A stretch of 64,000 nucleotides of DNA from Larix kaempferi (taxonomy: Eukaryota; Streptophyta; Pinopsida; Pinales; Pinaceae): positions 248,001-312,000 of the forward strand of contig BSBM01000865.1 in NCBI GenBank assembly GCA_027924585.1, given 5' to 3'. Below the pieces are notes generated by a model that did not search any database, had not been told where the DNA came from, and saw only the letters and a program-made list of their open reading frames with translations. Positions 1-12,860 of this stretch are shown here, piece after piece. Position 1 is the stretch's first letter. The number at the start of each line of letters is the position of its first letter. The translations under genes and the position numbers were made by a program.

Positions 1-1370
1 TCTATGGAAATCTATAGAATTAATGAGCAAAATGGTTGTCAAGCACTCTATATGCAGATAAATTGTTACCAATACACACAGAGCATATGAGATTTATTGT
101 CAACCCGAGAAAGTCTTTTTATTTCAAAGGATAACTGCACAATCTATGCTTAAACACCAAACCATTAGAATTGAATACTTTTATCTTCTATCATCCATGT
201 TCATCCCAAAAATCTATACAATCCCAATTTCCTTTTAACTGCTACACTTCAATTCCTCTCTATCACGCATCAATAAGAGATGGTATCAAATCTAATCAAC
301 AATTGCAGAAAAGAAATCTCATTCATATTCTAGAACAATCACCTGTCTGATCTAATCACTCTGGAAAATCATAAGGCATAAACTGAACATTAATCTAGAA
401 ATCCAATTGCGAAAGATTGAGTAAACTGTTCTAAGAAATTGAATTGCAGAATGGAAATCAACAACACACAACAGGAAAGATAAATTGCAAGGCTCATGGG
501 ATCACAACTTAGCTGCAAGATGAACAAGGCTATGTATAATTGTCACACTAATTGCATAAAGTCTCTACTCAGTCGACTGTCACTCTGTATTACTTGCCAA
601 ATTCAAGGGACTCTAATATTAATTGTACTGAAAATCCACACCATAAATGTTGCTGCTGCATACAAGAGGAAATATCATGAACAAAGCATCACACAACAAT
701 GAATTCAAAATCCTATTTTAACTCAGCAATCTCTGTGGAAGACGGGCCCAGTCTTCACACAGAGACGCTGGCTGAACAACACGAATTCCTTTAGCTCAGA
801 AGTAACCCCTTAGATTAACAGAAGAACGATTACACAGTTTGCCTTGACTGCTAATACAATGAATTAATTGTCTGCTGTTCAACCCCTTGGGTCGAGGCAA
901 CTCCCCATATTTATACATACAAATCATAACATCCAATCCTATAATCAGGCAGCCATGAATATCTCTGATCTTCAGGCGCCCTAAATAAATAGTTGTTACA
1001 ATACGTGGCAGAACAGAAACATCAAAATATGAGAAAGTTATCAATTGACCCAAGAGTGGCGGTCCTTCCAGCTCACAGCTAGACTCGAGCAGCAACATAC
1101 TCAAGATAGCGCATTCTGTTACAGCTGCCCTGTCACAGCTGTGCCTTAATTAATGATTCGAGCCCCAAGGACCCCTTTTCAAGCAACGGACATCCCTTCC
1201 TTCACGACTTGTTCAGCCCCATCTTCCTGCAGTCCATTTATCTCAACTACCTTCATAAATCATAACATGTTAGCACAATTGAGAGATACACAGCTTTAAT
1301 TATCACAATCATAAGCATTAATAAAATAAAACAATGATCAGTCATACCTTGGTAATTTGGGGAATAAGGT
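1..1370 (-). repeat. Antisense LTR-like segment, unclassified
   Basis: No credible gene lies here. Read on the minus strand, the stretch has a TATA-like element (positions 908-915), then a leader with a GC-rich hairpin (738-756) and an AGGATTTT block. That order of parts resembles the promoter and leader of the 1.49 kb LTR at 3370-4861, although the two do not align well by eye. I infer a diverged LTR of a related family in the opposite orientation. I could not fix TG/CA ends or a target duplication, so both borders are approximate. Confidence 0.3.
738..756. other. GC-rich hairpin with GGGCCC core
   Basis: A 6 bp arm GAAGAC is followed by GGGCCCA and then by GTCTTC, the exact reverse complement of the arm. 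It is a compact hairpin in otherwise AT-rich DNA. It sits where the 5' leader of an antisense LTR transcript would be. Confidence 0.45.
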
Positions 1371-1574
1371 AAGGACAATAGGTCTAATTGCCATGATAAA
1401 TGGTGTAGGACAGGGGCTGGAAAGATGATTAAAGATGATTAAAAAGGGCCAATTCTGGGCTCAACAATGGTCAAAAGAAGTAATAACCCAGATACAAGCC
1501 TGACACATCACGGGTTGATCAGGTTATTGGTAGATGATTCCCTATAGAAATAGAACCAGACCTGGGAATCATTT

Positions 1575-3147
1575 GTGGGTACATCCTCGAGTGATGGTCA
1601 GACAAGGAAAAAGAAGAGGACAATACTAGAAATTACCCTAGAGATCCAACAGGAGAAACCAGTCCAGGTAGTCCCTATGAGAAGCCTTCAAGCCGAAACC
1701 CCAACTTGCTTGATAGAAGGACCTCATACTCGGACAAGATCCAGAGCTCAGGGAGGGCGACAAAACCAGAAAGAATTGCTGGGCCGGAATAAGGAAATGG
1801 AGGAAGAACAGGAAGTATTCATTATAACAAAACGTACCAGTAAAAACCAGGAAAATCAATTAGGGTTGTAGAACATGGAGAAGCAACAGAAGGGAGAAAA
1901 ATGATGGACGACTTTGTTCAGAAAATCACAAGGTAGTAGGATTAGGAGATTCCAGTATTTTCTGTTATGCAAGTATCGCAAGGCATATGGAAAATTGAAG
2001 AAAGATCATAGGAATTTGAAAGTCTCTTATCAGAAGAAAATAAAAGAAGTGGCGGTCCTACAAGAGAAAATTCAGAGGATGGAAAGATATAAGATGGACT
2101 CCCTGTTGGAGGCTGTAGCATGGGAAGATGAACAAGAGGAAAATTACAGAGATGAAGGAACAGAGGATAGCATGCAAGCAAGAAGTATGGAGCCTAAGGA
2201 AGCTTCTGAAGCAAAAGAACCAGAAGGTTTTGAAACAGAAGAACTAGGAGGTTAGGATTTACATGAAGAGAACCCTTCCGGCGAAGCCCGAATAACGTAT
2301 CGAGAAGAAATGGTAGTTCAGCTATAGGCGGCAGTAGGAGACCTGGAGAGACAATTAAAATTGGCCAGAAATTAGAAAAAAGGGAAAGAACAGAAGACAA
2401 TTACAGAACAGCTACAAAGACAAAAGTATGCCATGGCTACAAGAAGGCTTGGTCAAGAAGTGGAAAAATTTAAATTTGAAAAATAATATATGAATTATCT
2501 AGCCCATTCCATGAGGAATCTAAGACCCCCTTCGAATTTGTATTTTGTGTTTTTAAAAGAAAAACTTATATCTTTTAGGCTGTCAATGGTAACTATGGGA
2601 TATAATGATCATATTGAGACAGAAGCCCAGTTTGTTGATGCCTTTGCTAGGAGTAATGACGAAGAACATGATTTTATGTGTGAAGTATATATGCACAACC
2701 TGGTTATGACCGATTATGAAGATTGAGATCCAAACCCTCATGTAGGGGAAGTACAACTGAGGGAATTCATGTCTTTCATGAGAAATCATTTGAGATGGAA
2801 CAATGCGGCCACTGATGTAGAAAATATTGAATGGGAAGATGCCCTTTGGGTGAGAGGTTCCCCCTCAGTTGAAAAGTTATTTATGGCTAGGAACCAGGTT
2901 ATGCAAGATTCATCATTTGTTATTCTCCTGGAGTCTGCTCAGTCTAAAGTTGTTCATGAATGTAGGAGATGGATTCCTTTTCATAGGTTGGAAGTGATGT
3001 TCTGTCTATGAAGAAGGATTAATGCTCTGAGCATGGATTTAAGAAGGAAATATCCCTTCTCTGTTAGGATGTTTGAGTGAGCCCTGGACCGAATACAAGT
3101 CTACTTTGATTTCCTGAGCACACAGAGAGCCAATTTGATTGGGCTTT
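1575..3147 (+). pseudogene. Decayed coiled-coil gag-like frame of LTR element D
   Basis: The segments 1575-1871, 1914-2255, 2490-2726 and 2769-3011 all lie in one reading frame, broken only by in-frame stops (near 1871, 1904, 2255, 2327, 2375, 2487, 2726 and 3011). The frame stays readable to about 3147. The middle part is rich in Lys, Glu and Gln with heptad-like spacing, as in a coiled coil, and is followed by an acidic stretch. No zinc knuckle, protease or reverse transcriptase is visible. It lies directly upstream of a polypurine tract and LTR, so I infer that it is the internal coding region of a non-autonomous LTR element. Some stops are TAG in glutamine-rich context, which fits CAG decay. 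The function is not recognised beyond this. Confidence 0.5.
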
Positions 3148-3359
3148 GATTTCACTTCCCTATACTTTGGTGCCTTGTGGTGGATGGGGAAGACAGTGAG
3201 TTTTTCAGAATTATGGGAGAACAGAAAGGTTTTTACAGCATAATAGAAGGTGGCCATTCCTCCTATAAGTGGAGTGATGAATGCCTAAGCAGATCTCCAA
3301 GCACCCCTGTCAATGGATCATAGTCTTAGTTTGCATAGGGACATGCAAACCCTTTGGCT

Positions 3360-3369
3360 GGGGGGGAGA
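3360..3369 (+). other. Polypurine tract of element D
   Basis: GGGGGGGAGA directly abuts the TGACGGG start of the LTR at 3370. This is the expected position for plus-strand priming and marks 3370-4861 as a 3' LTR. The inverted LTR copy ending at 59951 has no such tract beside it. Confidence 0.75.
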
Positions 3370-4861
3370 TGACGGGTTGTGCATATGACCCTTTTTGTTC
3401 CTCCTTTCTACTTTTTTTTTGACTCCTTTTTGACATACTCTTGTATTACTACTGGCTCTTTTGGTTGCATTTTGCACATTTTAGCCTTGGCAAGAATTGA
3501 TATGGTCCTTTCTGCTATTTTTCAATTGCTTGTGATTGATAGGGCTATGCTGCCATTATTGCCTACTAAAGAATTTATGTTTTAGGTTCAGTATCAGTTT
3601 ATCTACAGGTTGCAGAATGAAGGACTATGAAAGCTGGAAGATATGCATTTCAGTCTGGAGCTATTACACCGAGGTATCTAGCTTGATGTATTCTGTTACA
3701 TTATTTTGGTTACCTATCCAACATTCAGATGATGCTGCAATCGATCCAAGGAGATGGAGGTTTTATGCTTAATTCAGTATTATGGGTATATGATGACTCA
3801 TAGTTGATCATCCCGACATCCCTGGGATCTTCCTCCACTTTCCTCTATGTATATCCATGAAATATCTTATTAAAGTTCCATAGATAGGATTTATTGGGGA
3901 ATTCGTTGTAACTATGCGATTTCTCATTTCTCCTCTCATAAGCGTTGATGTATAAAAGACATGGGGACTCTTCAGAAAGGTTAGCCTCAATTGCATAAGA
4001 ACTATTGAACACTGTATCAAGTTTTTATAAGAGATTCCTGGTTTTATCTGATTCGATGTGTTGATCAATTTCGTGTGATTGAGAGTCTGTTCAGCTCTTG
4101 TTGCCAAAGGCAAGGCCCCCTTCTGTGACAGGTGCTATTATAAATAGGATTTCTTTCCTTTATGCATGTGTGTTCAGATTAATAGCTTAATTATTAACAC
4201 AATGTGGATTGGTTCAATTAATTGATATGCAGAATTGTTGTGTTGTTCATAGTTGCGTGTGAATCCTTTAATGAGTGGTGAGGTTTGATTACATAGTTAT
4301 TTTTGTTACCGTTTCCAGGAGTATATGAATGATGAATGTCAATTTAGTATAAATTCTGTAGTGAATGGATGTAATTAGGTTCTTTCAGAATTTGGTCGTG
4401 AGTGTTCAAGAGTAGAAGCAGATTGTAGAATTTGATTAGTTATTCAACCTTTTCATTACAGTTGTGATTCAGTGAGTTATTTTCATTAAGGATTTCTCAG
4501 CTTGTTAATTAGAATTGGACATTTAATTGCTTTCTGTAATTTAACAGATTGTTGTTGGTAGTGATTTCTTCCTGTAGCTTAGATGAATGGTATTGATAGT
4601 TAAATGCTTTCATTAATTCACAAGATCTTTTCTGTAGTTAGCTGAATTTTATTGATAGTTAGATGCTTTCATTTGATTGCAAGATTCTTTCAGTATTCAG
4701 CAATTTCTTAGGATTCCATTCACCAAAAGATTGCATTATAATGTTGACTCAGTAATTCATTAATCTCCTTTGTGTTTAAGATCTTCCAAGTTGCAATGTC
4801 CGGCATATATTTTGCTTGATAGCTCATAAGCTTTTGTAGCCCTAGGTTGATAATTTATGCA
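3370..4861 (+). repeat. LTR of element D, copy 1 (3' LTR)
   Basis: It starts TGACGGGTTG after a polypurine tract and ends near TTATGCA. A second copy lies in reverse orientation at 44158-44563 plus 58863-59951, split by a later insertion, and the two copies total about 1.49 kb each. Weaker similarity continues about 28 bp past the TGCA end in both copies, so the 3' border could lie as far as 4890. A TATA box is at 3951. Short open frames inside it are incidental. Confidence 0.75.
3951..3958 (+). promoter_or_regulatory. TATA box in LTR D copy 1
   Basis: TATAAAAG lies about 580 bp into the LTR. The same box is preserved in the inverted copy at 59361-59369. The core-promoter role is inferred from position and conservation. 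Confidence 0.5.
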
Positions 4862-5964
4862 TAGCTTTCTGTTCTCGATTTAATTAAAAAGCTAGTCAGT
4901 TATAACTTTTCCAAATAAGACCTCACTTGCACTGATTCATCAAACACGTTTTTATTCATAAAACTTTAAGTTATAATGCATTGAAACCTGTGCAAGATTA
5001 ATCAAAAGCAATTAGCATGTAATAGGGCACAATGTGTTTGATGACATAATGGTTGGGGTTTTAAATATTGATCAATACCCAGCGAGTTCCTGTTCGTATG
5101 GATTATTCAGTTATATTTGCAATTTACTCATAGTCAGTTCATCCCTAGCAAGTCAAAGCATCCTTCCATCCATCTCTGTTGTACTGTCCCAGGTATTCTC
5201 TCAAAGCACGTAAGTAATTGGATGAAGAAAGCACTCACTAGTAAAATCTGGGGTTGTGCAAGTGGTATCTTAATTCATAAATCGTATTATCCAATGCTCA
5301 ACCATTCTTGTGGAGCCAATCCTCGACTCTTCACAGGTGTACTTAGAATGGTATTGACGTAAATAAAGACCTATTATTGTAGATAATCTAATTGATCCAG
5401 CCATCACTACTACACTGGGGCACGTGAGAAGTGTGATGGTTTATATCAGGTTTACACTAGTGACTTTCACCTTTCTCCTTCCGTTCGGAGTGTGCCACCT
5501 CCCCTTTCAGGTTTTTCCTCGATGCCTCGAGTCACCTCCTATCAACTAAGTAGGATTTGAGCTGGATACTCAGGGAGGATATCTATACACAGTATATCCA
5601 GGTTACATGGATTTCCCCTCCTAAGGGTCTAGGTCCGAAGACGGCTTTATACTCAGAGCACTTCCTAAAGTTGAGGGACGACCCCATTATCCGATCGTTG
5701 TACACACAGAGACACTGGATGCATGCTGTCAGGATCCCTCTTGGTTAGTTTTGCATGGGTTAAAAAACAAAACAGGCTTCGGGTCGAGACCGGTCACCAG
5801 ATCTCGAGACTGGACAGGGTTTGCCCACGTTGCCACTTGCGGGAGACCAAGATGGAGGAGAGGTTCTGTTCGAAAAAAATCGGCCAAAGGGAGATTAATA
5901 ATTATTTACTACAAAATTAAATTGTGATTAAAAAATGTAATCCATAAATACACAATAAAATATA

Positions 5965-5965
<1 letters not shown>
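4862..5965. other. Unassigned flank, no gene seen
   Basis: No reading frame with recognisable similarity is present. The part from about 5390 to 5880 is less AT-rich than its surroundings and could be a remnant of another element. I see no terminal repeats, primer site or polypurine tract that would define it. Confidence 0.4.

Positions 5966-6008
<43 letters not shown>
5966..6008. repeat. (CA)n/(TA)n microsatellite
   Basis: A short CA run passes into about 40 bp of alternating AT. It is a simple-sequence repeat. Confidence 0.95.
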
Positions 6009-6011
<3 letters not shown>

Positions 6012-8382
6012 AAATCTAACATAATAAATTTTTCGTAAATGAAAATTTATACTCATTAATTTTAATTGGACCGATCTAGAAGCACCTGATGGACACTCTA
6101 GGAGACCACCGTAATTTCCATTATGCCCAACACACAGATCTATACCAATAAAAACTTCAATATTGGCATGCATTCATATTCAAGACTGTTATACCGAACA
6201 TATCTGTTTTGCACCCATTTAAAACATAATTGTAATTACCGAGAAATAGTTGAAACGCAAGTCTAGATTATAACAATGCAACCTTGGCCTTCCAAGTTGT
6301 GCTATTCAATTAAAATACACATAGTCATTCATTTTTAACAAGCTATAGAATTTACAAGTAAAGTAAATTAGTATTCAGAGCAAATTAGTAAGGGTTTATC
6401 ACTGCTTCTGATCCTATACAGAAATCCAGTGAATCATATAACATATTTAGTTGTTACAATATCGATTCAAGACCTCTTACATAAACTTGAAAAAAAATTG
6501 AACACACAATTCAATATTGAACCTAACCCTAACCTAGGTTGTACACCTATCCTTAATTGGGAAAAAATATATATGTATAGGAGCTGATTTCGCTCTTTAG
6601 CCAAGGAGGAGTGTATAGTTTTTATAGGCCTTCTTCATAGAGAGATAGTTTCTGTATAAGAGCAGAGTCCTAGCAACTATCGACCAATTTGATGAATATT
6701 ATTTATGCATAAGTCGGAGTTCAAAGCCCATAGGCCATATTTCGACATTGTATATTTGAATTTGATAATAGCTATCGACCACTAAGCTATACGAGTTCAA
6801 GTTCTGCCAGGAAGAGGTCGCTTCTTGAAACTGAATTCGCACCTAATTCCAAAAATTCATGGATGGAAGTTGTTGTTCCTACCACTTCTATACAAATCTC
6901 GTGTTCGTGCAGGAACAATACCGCATGACGTGAAGGTGGAAAACATAATTCTTTACTTGTCTATTCAGAACAACGAATTTCACCTTCTAAGTCTCCAAAC
7001 AAACAGAAAACTTGGAAGCTAGACATTGTCTGGTGCTGTGCGGCCCTCAGTCTCTGTTATCCATTAATTGTTGAATTTGAAGAGAAATTTAGGTCGTGGA
7101 GTGCTTCTGCCAATTGTTCCAATGGCCTATAGGAGCTTCCATTTAGTATAACTAATTTGGCATGTCCAGAATTTACCAATAATCATTTGGGATATAAGGT
7201 ATAAAAACTTATCTCCTAACTCTAAACAAAATAATACATCAAGTACAATATCCAAGTTTTATGGCATGCCTATTATGCATACAGAATTCATCATTATATT
7301 TGAATGCCCTCTAGCAATTCTTACTTAATAACTATATATCTATTTAGAAAGCAATTAGCATTAGTCTACCATCACTTATCTAGAAAGTAGCAAAAGTATT
7401 ATGTTGTTATCTTATACATATATGAACAGTATCTTCCAAAGGAAGATATCATCAACAATATAATTTCATTAAATTACCCTTTTTCTTAGATTCTTCCCTG
7501 TAATTAAATTGTGGAGATTTATCATCTAACTTCCATCATAAGAAATACAAGAGTAATAAGAGAATCACTTCCATTCCAAATAATATTAAATTATTCAACT
7601 TATATTTTCTTCAAAGTTATTAATATACTAAAGTAACCACTCAAGTTAAATCAAAATTCACCAATTGTATTCAATATATGATTGACTATCATCCTAAATA
7701 GCAGATTATTGTTCACAGAAGATTAAGCACATAATATTTGTTACTCACAAATGCAATTAGTTAAATATTCAATATTCTTTGCACATCCATGGAATAACTC
7801 AATGGTACATTTTTCATATCCGATCAATATAAAAAATAAATAATTCTTTTTACATTTTAACATAATCAAAGAAATGAAGATGGAGCACAGAGGAATAAGG
7901 CAATCTGTACAGCCTATATTCTTTCAGTTCCATTCTCGAACTGGGAAAGGTATCCACCAAAGTAAAGACGAAAATAAATCTCTTCACTTGATCTCTTATT
8001 GTAGTTGGATCATTGAAATCTAAGTGGCAGTTAAAAGGGAATAGATCATTAAACACTAAAGTTCAGTTTTAAGAAAAAACAAAAAAAAACTCAATTCTCA
8101 AACATTATGTTTGATTCTCGACGACCATAACATGGCACTCAATTCATGCATAGGATCGACTCGTAAAATTTTAGGGTTTGACTCCCCATGGCCACCATAA
8201 AGCTTCGCAAGTTTGAAATCAAACTTTTCTAATAATAAATAACAGTAAGGCTCAACCCATTACACTGGGTTCATAGTAATACTTACGTAAAAAGCTAAAT
8301 ATCGATTCTCTTCTTCATAGATCAATCTTCTTGTTTCTACAGGGAACACAGATAGTTAAACTCTTGTATTGGATCTTGAACC
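6009..8382. other. AT-rich DNA, no gene seen
   Basis: There are only short chance open frames, without domains or codon structure. The right edge, 8382/8383, is exactly where similarity to the second unit of the downstream tandem duplication begins. Confidence 0.5.
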
Positions 8383-10368
8383 AAAGATCACCCACATCTA
8401 TTGCATTCAAGTGCAACAGTAATTAAAAAGATAGTTATAAACAATTAATATTCACGTATTTAAATGCTCGGGCTCTGTCCTACAGAGACTGTCATTGCCT
8501 TAAGACGGAATTACATTAATTCAAAACATATTATGGAGTTGTCTTAAGAAACACCCTTTGCATAACACACAACGAAAATTAAAAACACACAACGAAAATT
8601 AATAGAAATTCTTTAATATTTTACTTTTTAAATCCATTTCTTAATCATTAAAAAAACTGTAAATGATGTCAACATAAATAACTAAAATTAAATTATATTG
8701 ATTTGATCTTACACTTAGATATATCAGAAATACACAATGATCAAATAATTTTTTTCTTAATTTGTAAAAACAATAAGCTAGAAAAAATTCACACCTAAGA
8801 AAAAATGAATCCCTTTTAATACTTGATAAATCCAGCTTAAAATAAATCTATTCTAGTTCTAAAAACACCTCTCAACATTATAATACACACATATTCATTT
8901 TCTTATAAAACTTTATTTTAATTGAACATTTTATTATATAATAATAAAAAATAAGTGTGTTCATAAATCTACTTCTCTTATATTTGTTATTTATAAACTT
9001 CCTCAATATAATTTATACATAGTAAATTATATACTTTGGTATTTATTTACCAAAACCTTTTGTAATTGAGATTATTTTTGAATTTTTCCTTTCAAAACAT
9101 ACATACATCTCAATAATGCTTTGTGTTTATTTGAATATTATGTCTTTATCCATATATTGATTGTGATAAATGCTTTAGAAAAGTACATATATCTTCATTG
9201 TTATATCGTCTTTTTCTTCCAAAAGTAAAGATGTGCACCCACTCATACTTTATGGTTATATATATTTTTATAACGAATTTTCCTTAACCAACTCAACCAT
9301 CAATAAGGTTTTAGTCTTAGGAATACAATCACATATATGTATTCTCTACACTATCCAGGTTTAGGGTGATCTAATCATGAAATCTTTGATAAAAAACAAG
9401 CTTAAGGATGAGCTATTACTTTAGCCATGACTCCCCAACAAAGATATCACAATCATAAGTTCCTCCTTGTGCTTTTCTATGTGACCATCTCTTTACTCAC
9501 TTTAACATTTGCATTTGCCTGTTTCAAGAAGTTGCTACCATGAGAATTTCTCTAATCACACAGAAAACTTCCCTCATGCTATTGGAGTATGACAAAGGAT
9601 CAGAATTTTCATCAATTTGAAATTCTAATCAATTTTTTAATGATCTTTATCGATTTGGAATGAGAATAATCTCCACAAGCATCATTCCACCATGCATGGA
9701 ATGAGGATCATGGTGAAATTCTAATCATGCTTAAAATTTCTATTAATTTGCATGTCATAGTTATCTAGGAAAAGAGCATCATTTTGCTACAAGATTATCT
9801 TACTCCTTACAATAAAAATATTGTACACATCATCTAACAAATTACAATGAATATCCTTAACACAAGATAACAAAACAATTCAAGAAAAAAATTCAACAAC
9901 AATCCATGACAAGATTCAACAAGTCAACTTAATCACTCATCATAATTTCCCCTAATTTCTATATCAAACAGTATAATATAAGCATCATGAATTTTAAGGG
10001 ACTCCTTTGTATTCTTGGCTAATTCACCTACCATGGAAATATTTAAATTCCAAATATTCACAAATTTCTCATACACACACATACGTATGTACATAAGTAT
10101 GATTGAGAAGTGAAGTGTTGTTAGTTGATCCATTTGTAACAATTTTCTTGGTTATTGTTTATTGGTTCTGTCCATGTTCTTATTTTGATTGCATTCATCT
10201 ATCTTTTCCTTTCTTTTTTGATCATGCTTTTGTTTCACAACTACTATGAATTTGTCAATTCCATCGAATTCGCCTATAACTTGTACTTGGCCACATCCAC
10301 CAATCTGCTTATGCATGCTAAATGGCCTTTGAACCTTGAACATCTAATTATTTATGGATCTCTGATTG

Positions 10369-10610
10369 TTTATGATTTACTATTGTAGTGAATGTAATTG
10401 AGTCTTTCTATAATTTACTAAGTAAGTTACATACATTTCATTATTCACTAAATACTTGTTTTGTTACATTAATTTTTTTGTTTCATTGTTTATGATTTAC
10501 AATTGTAGTCAATGTAATTGAGCCTTTCTATATTTTAATAAGTTACATACATAAATTTCATTATTCACTAAATAGTTTTTTGGTTACATTAATTTTTTGT
10601 TCCAGGACAA
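10369..10610. repeat. Direct repeat, about 120 bp x 2, unit A leader
   Basis: Two adjacent copies begin at TGTTTATGATTTAC and run to a run of T after GTTACATTAA. The same pair occurs in unit B at about 16431-16665, so this small duplication predates the 6 kb one. Confidence 0.85.
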
Positions 10611-10879
10611 ACATCATCACTAGTAGAATAGGTACACGCATCGTTAGTGATAAAACAGGTACGCAAACATCATTACTAAGAAAACAGGTATGCCTAATAA
10701 CATTAAGGAAAACAAACATGTTTTTGCAAAGTTGAGTAAATTTGCATTGCTTTCATTAACTATACAGTCACAATGTATTATGAAAAAAACAAAATGTTGA
10801 TTAAGGCTATAGCATCGTCATCGCCATCCACTTAAATCTTGCAAGACTCAACATTTACCCGACAACATATTAAGTAGAA

Positions 10880-11450
10880 ATGCAAAGAATTGAAATGGCC
10901 ATATATGATGCAAACAAAAAGAACAACTTGGATCTAGCATTAGATATGCATAACTTGATTAGGCTATCCAATTTTTCTTACTTACCCGGGGACTGTCTAT
11001 TTGACAGCTTTCAAGTTTTGCTGCACTTTGCATACACATCAATAGAACTTAGAAAAGGAACAATAGAATATTTTAGAATATATTTGAAAGAACATGATCC
11101 AGAAGCAATTTTGTCTTATCGACATGAGCTTTATCATGATTTGCTTGTCGAAATGCATAACATTGTTGATCTCGAGGTCTACCTGAAAAAAATGTCAACA
11201 TCAGCTTCTAGTAGTATACCATTGGAATTGAGAGGACTATGGAGAGACATATTCTGTATACATTGGCTATCTAACTAGTTTAAAATACCCATAAGAGTTT
11301 GTTCAACTTCCTAAGGTAGAAGTTATCTACATTTTAATTCATATTTCGGAACAAACACTTATGACATATTGTTACATGATTAGAATCCTATAAATGGTCA
11401 TTTTGAACCACTCCTTTGCAAAAAGCCTATTGGTGTTCCTAGTTCCTTTG
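10880..11450 (+). pseudogene. OTU-type cysteine protease domain, unit A
   Basis: The open stretch 10880-11278 contains GDCLFDSF about 40 residues in, followed by ELRKGTIEYF. This matches the catalytic Asp-Gly-x-Cys helix of OTU deubiquitinases. In the same frame, past stop codons at 11276, about 11312 and about 11381, comes GHFEPL, the catalytic-histidine strand of the family. OTU domains are a known accessory module of Helentron-type transposons; their role in transposition is not established. All three stops are also present in unit B, so they are old. The true N-terminus is not known; the frame simply opens near 10880. Confidence 0.7.
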
Positions 11451-11467
11451 GGAAAAGAAATGGAAAT

Positions 11468-11975
11468 TTGTATGGAGACATAGGAGTAGGAATAGGGCAT
11501 GTAGAAGCAAACAAATTTTTGATAACAAGCAAACTTGCAAGGGTGACAAATTTCACAAGCATGTTTGGTGAGAGAATATTTGAAACGATTTGTCACTTAG
11601 AAAAGAATGAATATACCGCTCCTTGTCTACGACGCATTGTTGCGCAAACTTTTTGCAATGCAATAATGCAAAATGATCCATTTCCAATTGGTTGCATCGA
11701 ACAACACACATTTTCTGATATTACGAGAGAATCCATAGAAATAAATAGTTGGCGAGAGTACATAAGACAATTAGCATTGCCATATGAAAACGGCTATCTT
11801 AAGGGTGGCATATTTTTCTTTGTTTGGATTTCCAATATATTCAATATGTATTTGGTCTGCACTTACAATGTCCATGTTTATTGAAATATGTGCCCAAAAA
11901 AACACAACAAAAAAAATTAACATATTACAATTAGAAACAGGTACAAATGACGTCCACTATGAACCACTAGAATAA
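11468..11975 (+). pseudogene. Second OTU-like domain, cysteine lost, unit A
   Basis: It continues in the frame of the first OTU domain. GERIFETI, and then CLRRIVAQTF, align with GDCLFDSF and ELRKGTIEYF of the first domain, but the catalytic Cys is Arg (Ser in unit B). The segment ends with HYEPLE, equivalent to HFEPL of the first domain. Near 11848 unit A lacks 8 bp that unit B has, which shifts the frame, so HYEPLE is read in another frame here. I infer an internal duplication of the OTU domain with a catalytically dead second copy, as in pseudoenzyme regulators, but the fold needs modelling. Confidence is moderate because the alignment was made by eye. Confidence 0.5.
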
Positions 11976-12059
11976 ATTGAAACAATTGTGAATCAAGAGT
12001 ATGCTCAAACAACAATGAAAACGTATCAAACTAGAGACTTTTTTCCATAAAAAAGATTA

Positions 12060-12700
12060 ACAAATCAGATCATGCCAAAAGATTGTCAACTCTCAAACAC
12101 TTTTTGCAGTGTAAAAACAATTCTCTCTCTTTGCATTTCCTAAAAGACATCATGAGAGGCAACTTCCAGTCATCGAAAAATGAATTGTTACACCTCTTGC
12201 AAGGTGCAATCTCAAGTAGAAGCCAAAGAAACACAAAAGAATTAGAACATCAAACATTGGTAAAAAAATCTCTGTCATTACGGTTTTTAAAAAACATGAT
12301 AAGAAACAACTTTCATCTCACCAAATGCAACACTCACAGCTTTCAGAAGGTGTGATTTCAGCTAGAAAGCAAATGGTACTACGAGAATTAGAACATAGAG
12401 TATCAAAAAACAAATGCAACAAGATTTCAACTACACTTCATATAACCCAGCCAAAACTATTTAAGCAAATGAAAAAGATAGGCCAAGTTACAATATTGTC
12501 TATTCTTAAGCAATTATTGCATGGGAAAAATTTTTCCCTTTCTTTGCATTTGCTAAAAAGCATTATGAGAAACATATTGCAATTACAAGAAATGTAAATC
12601 GAACCAAAAAACACAAAAACCTTTGAGGAACTAGCAATAGGACATTGAAAGAATGAATCAATGAGGAAAATGCAATTAAAAATAAAACAAATTGAAAAAA
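12060..12700 (+). pseudogene. Helical repeat region of the Helentron protein, unit A
   Basis: Downstream of the OTU pair, the frame encodes a Lys/Leu-rich region with three related segments: LSLHFLK then IMRGNF; LSLRFLK then MIRNNF; LSLHLLK then IMRN. The second is followed by VISARKQ and the first by AISSRSQ, with ELEH after each. So a unit of about 60 residues is repeated three times and is probably helical. The reading is split between the frames at 12083-12355 and 12325-12597 by a small indel. I recognise no known domain. Confidence 0.45.
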
Positions 12701-12860
12701 AATAGATGTGGAGAGGCATGCATTGCACTTACAAAAGAGCATAAAAAATAAAAAGCAAAATCGAAATGGAAACAACTTGTCAAAGTGGCTCACAGAAAAC
12801 AAGAAAGAGGGAGAGCAATCAATTTTTGAAAAAAAGTATGAAACAGAAATAAATGACACC

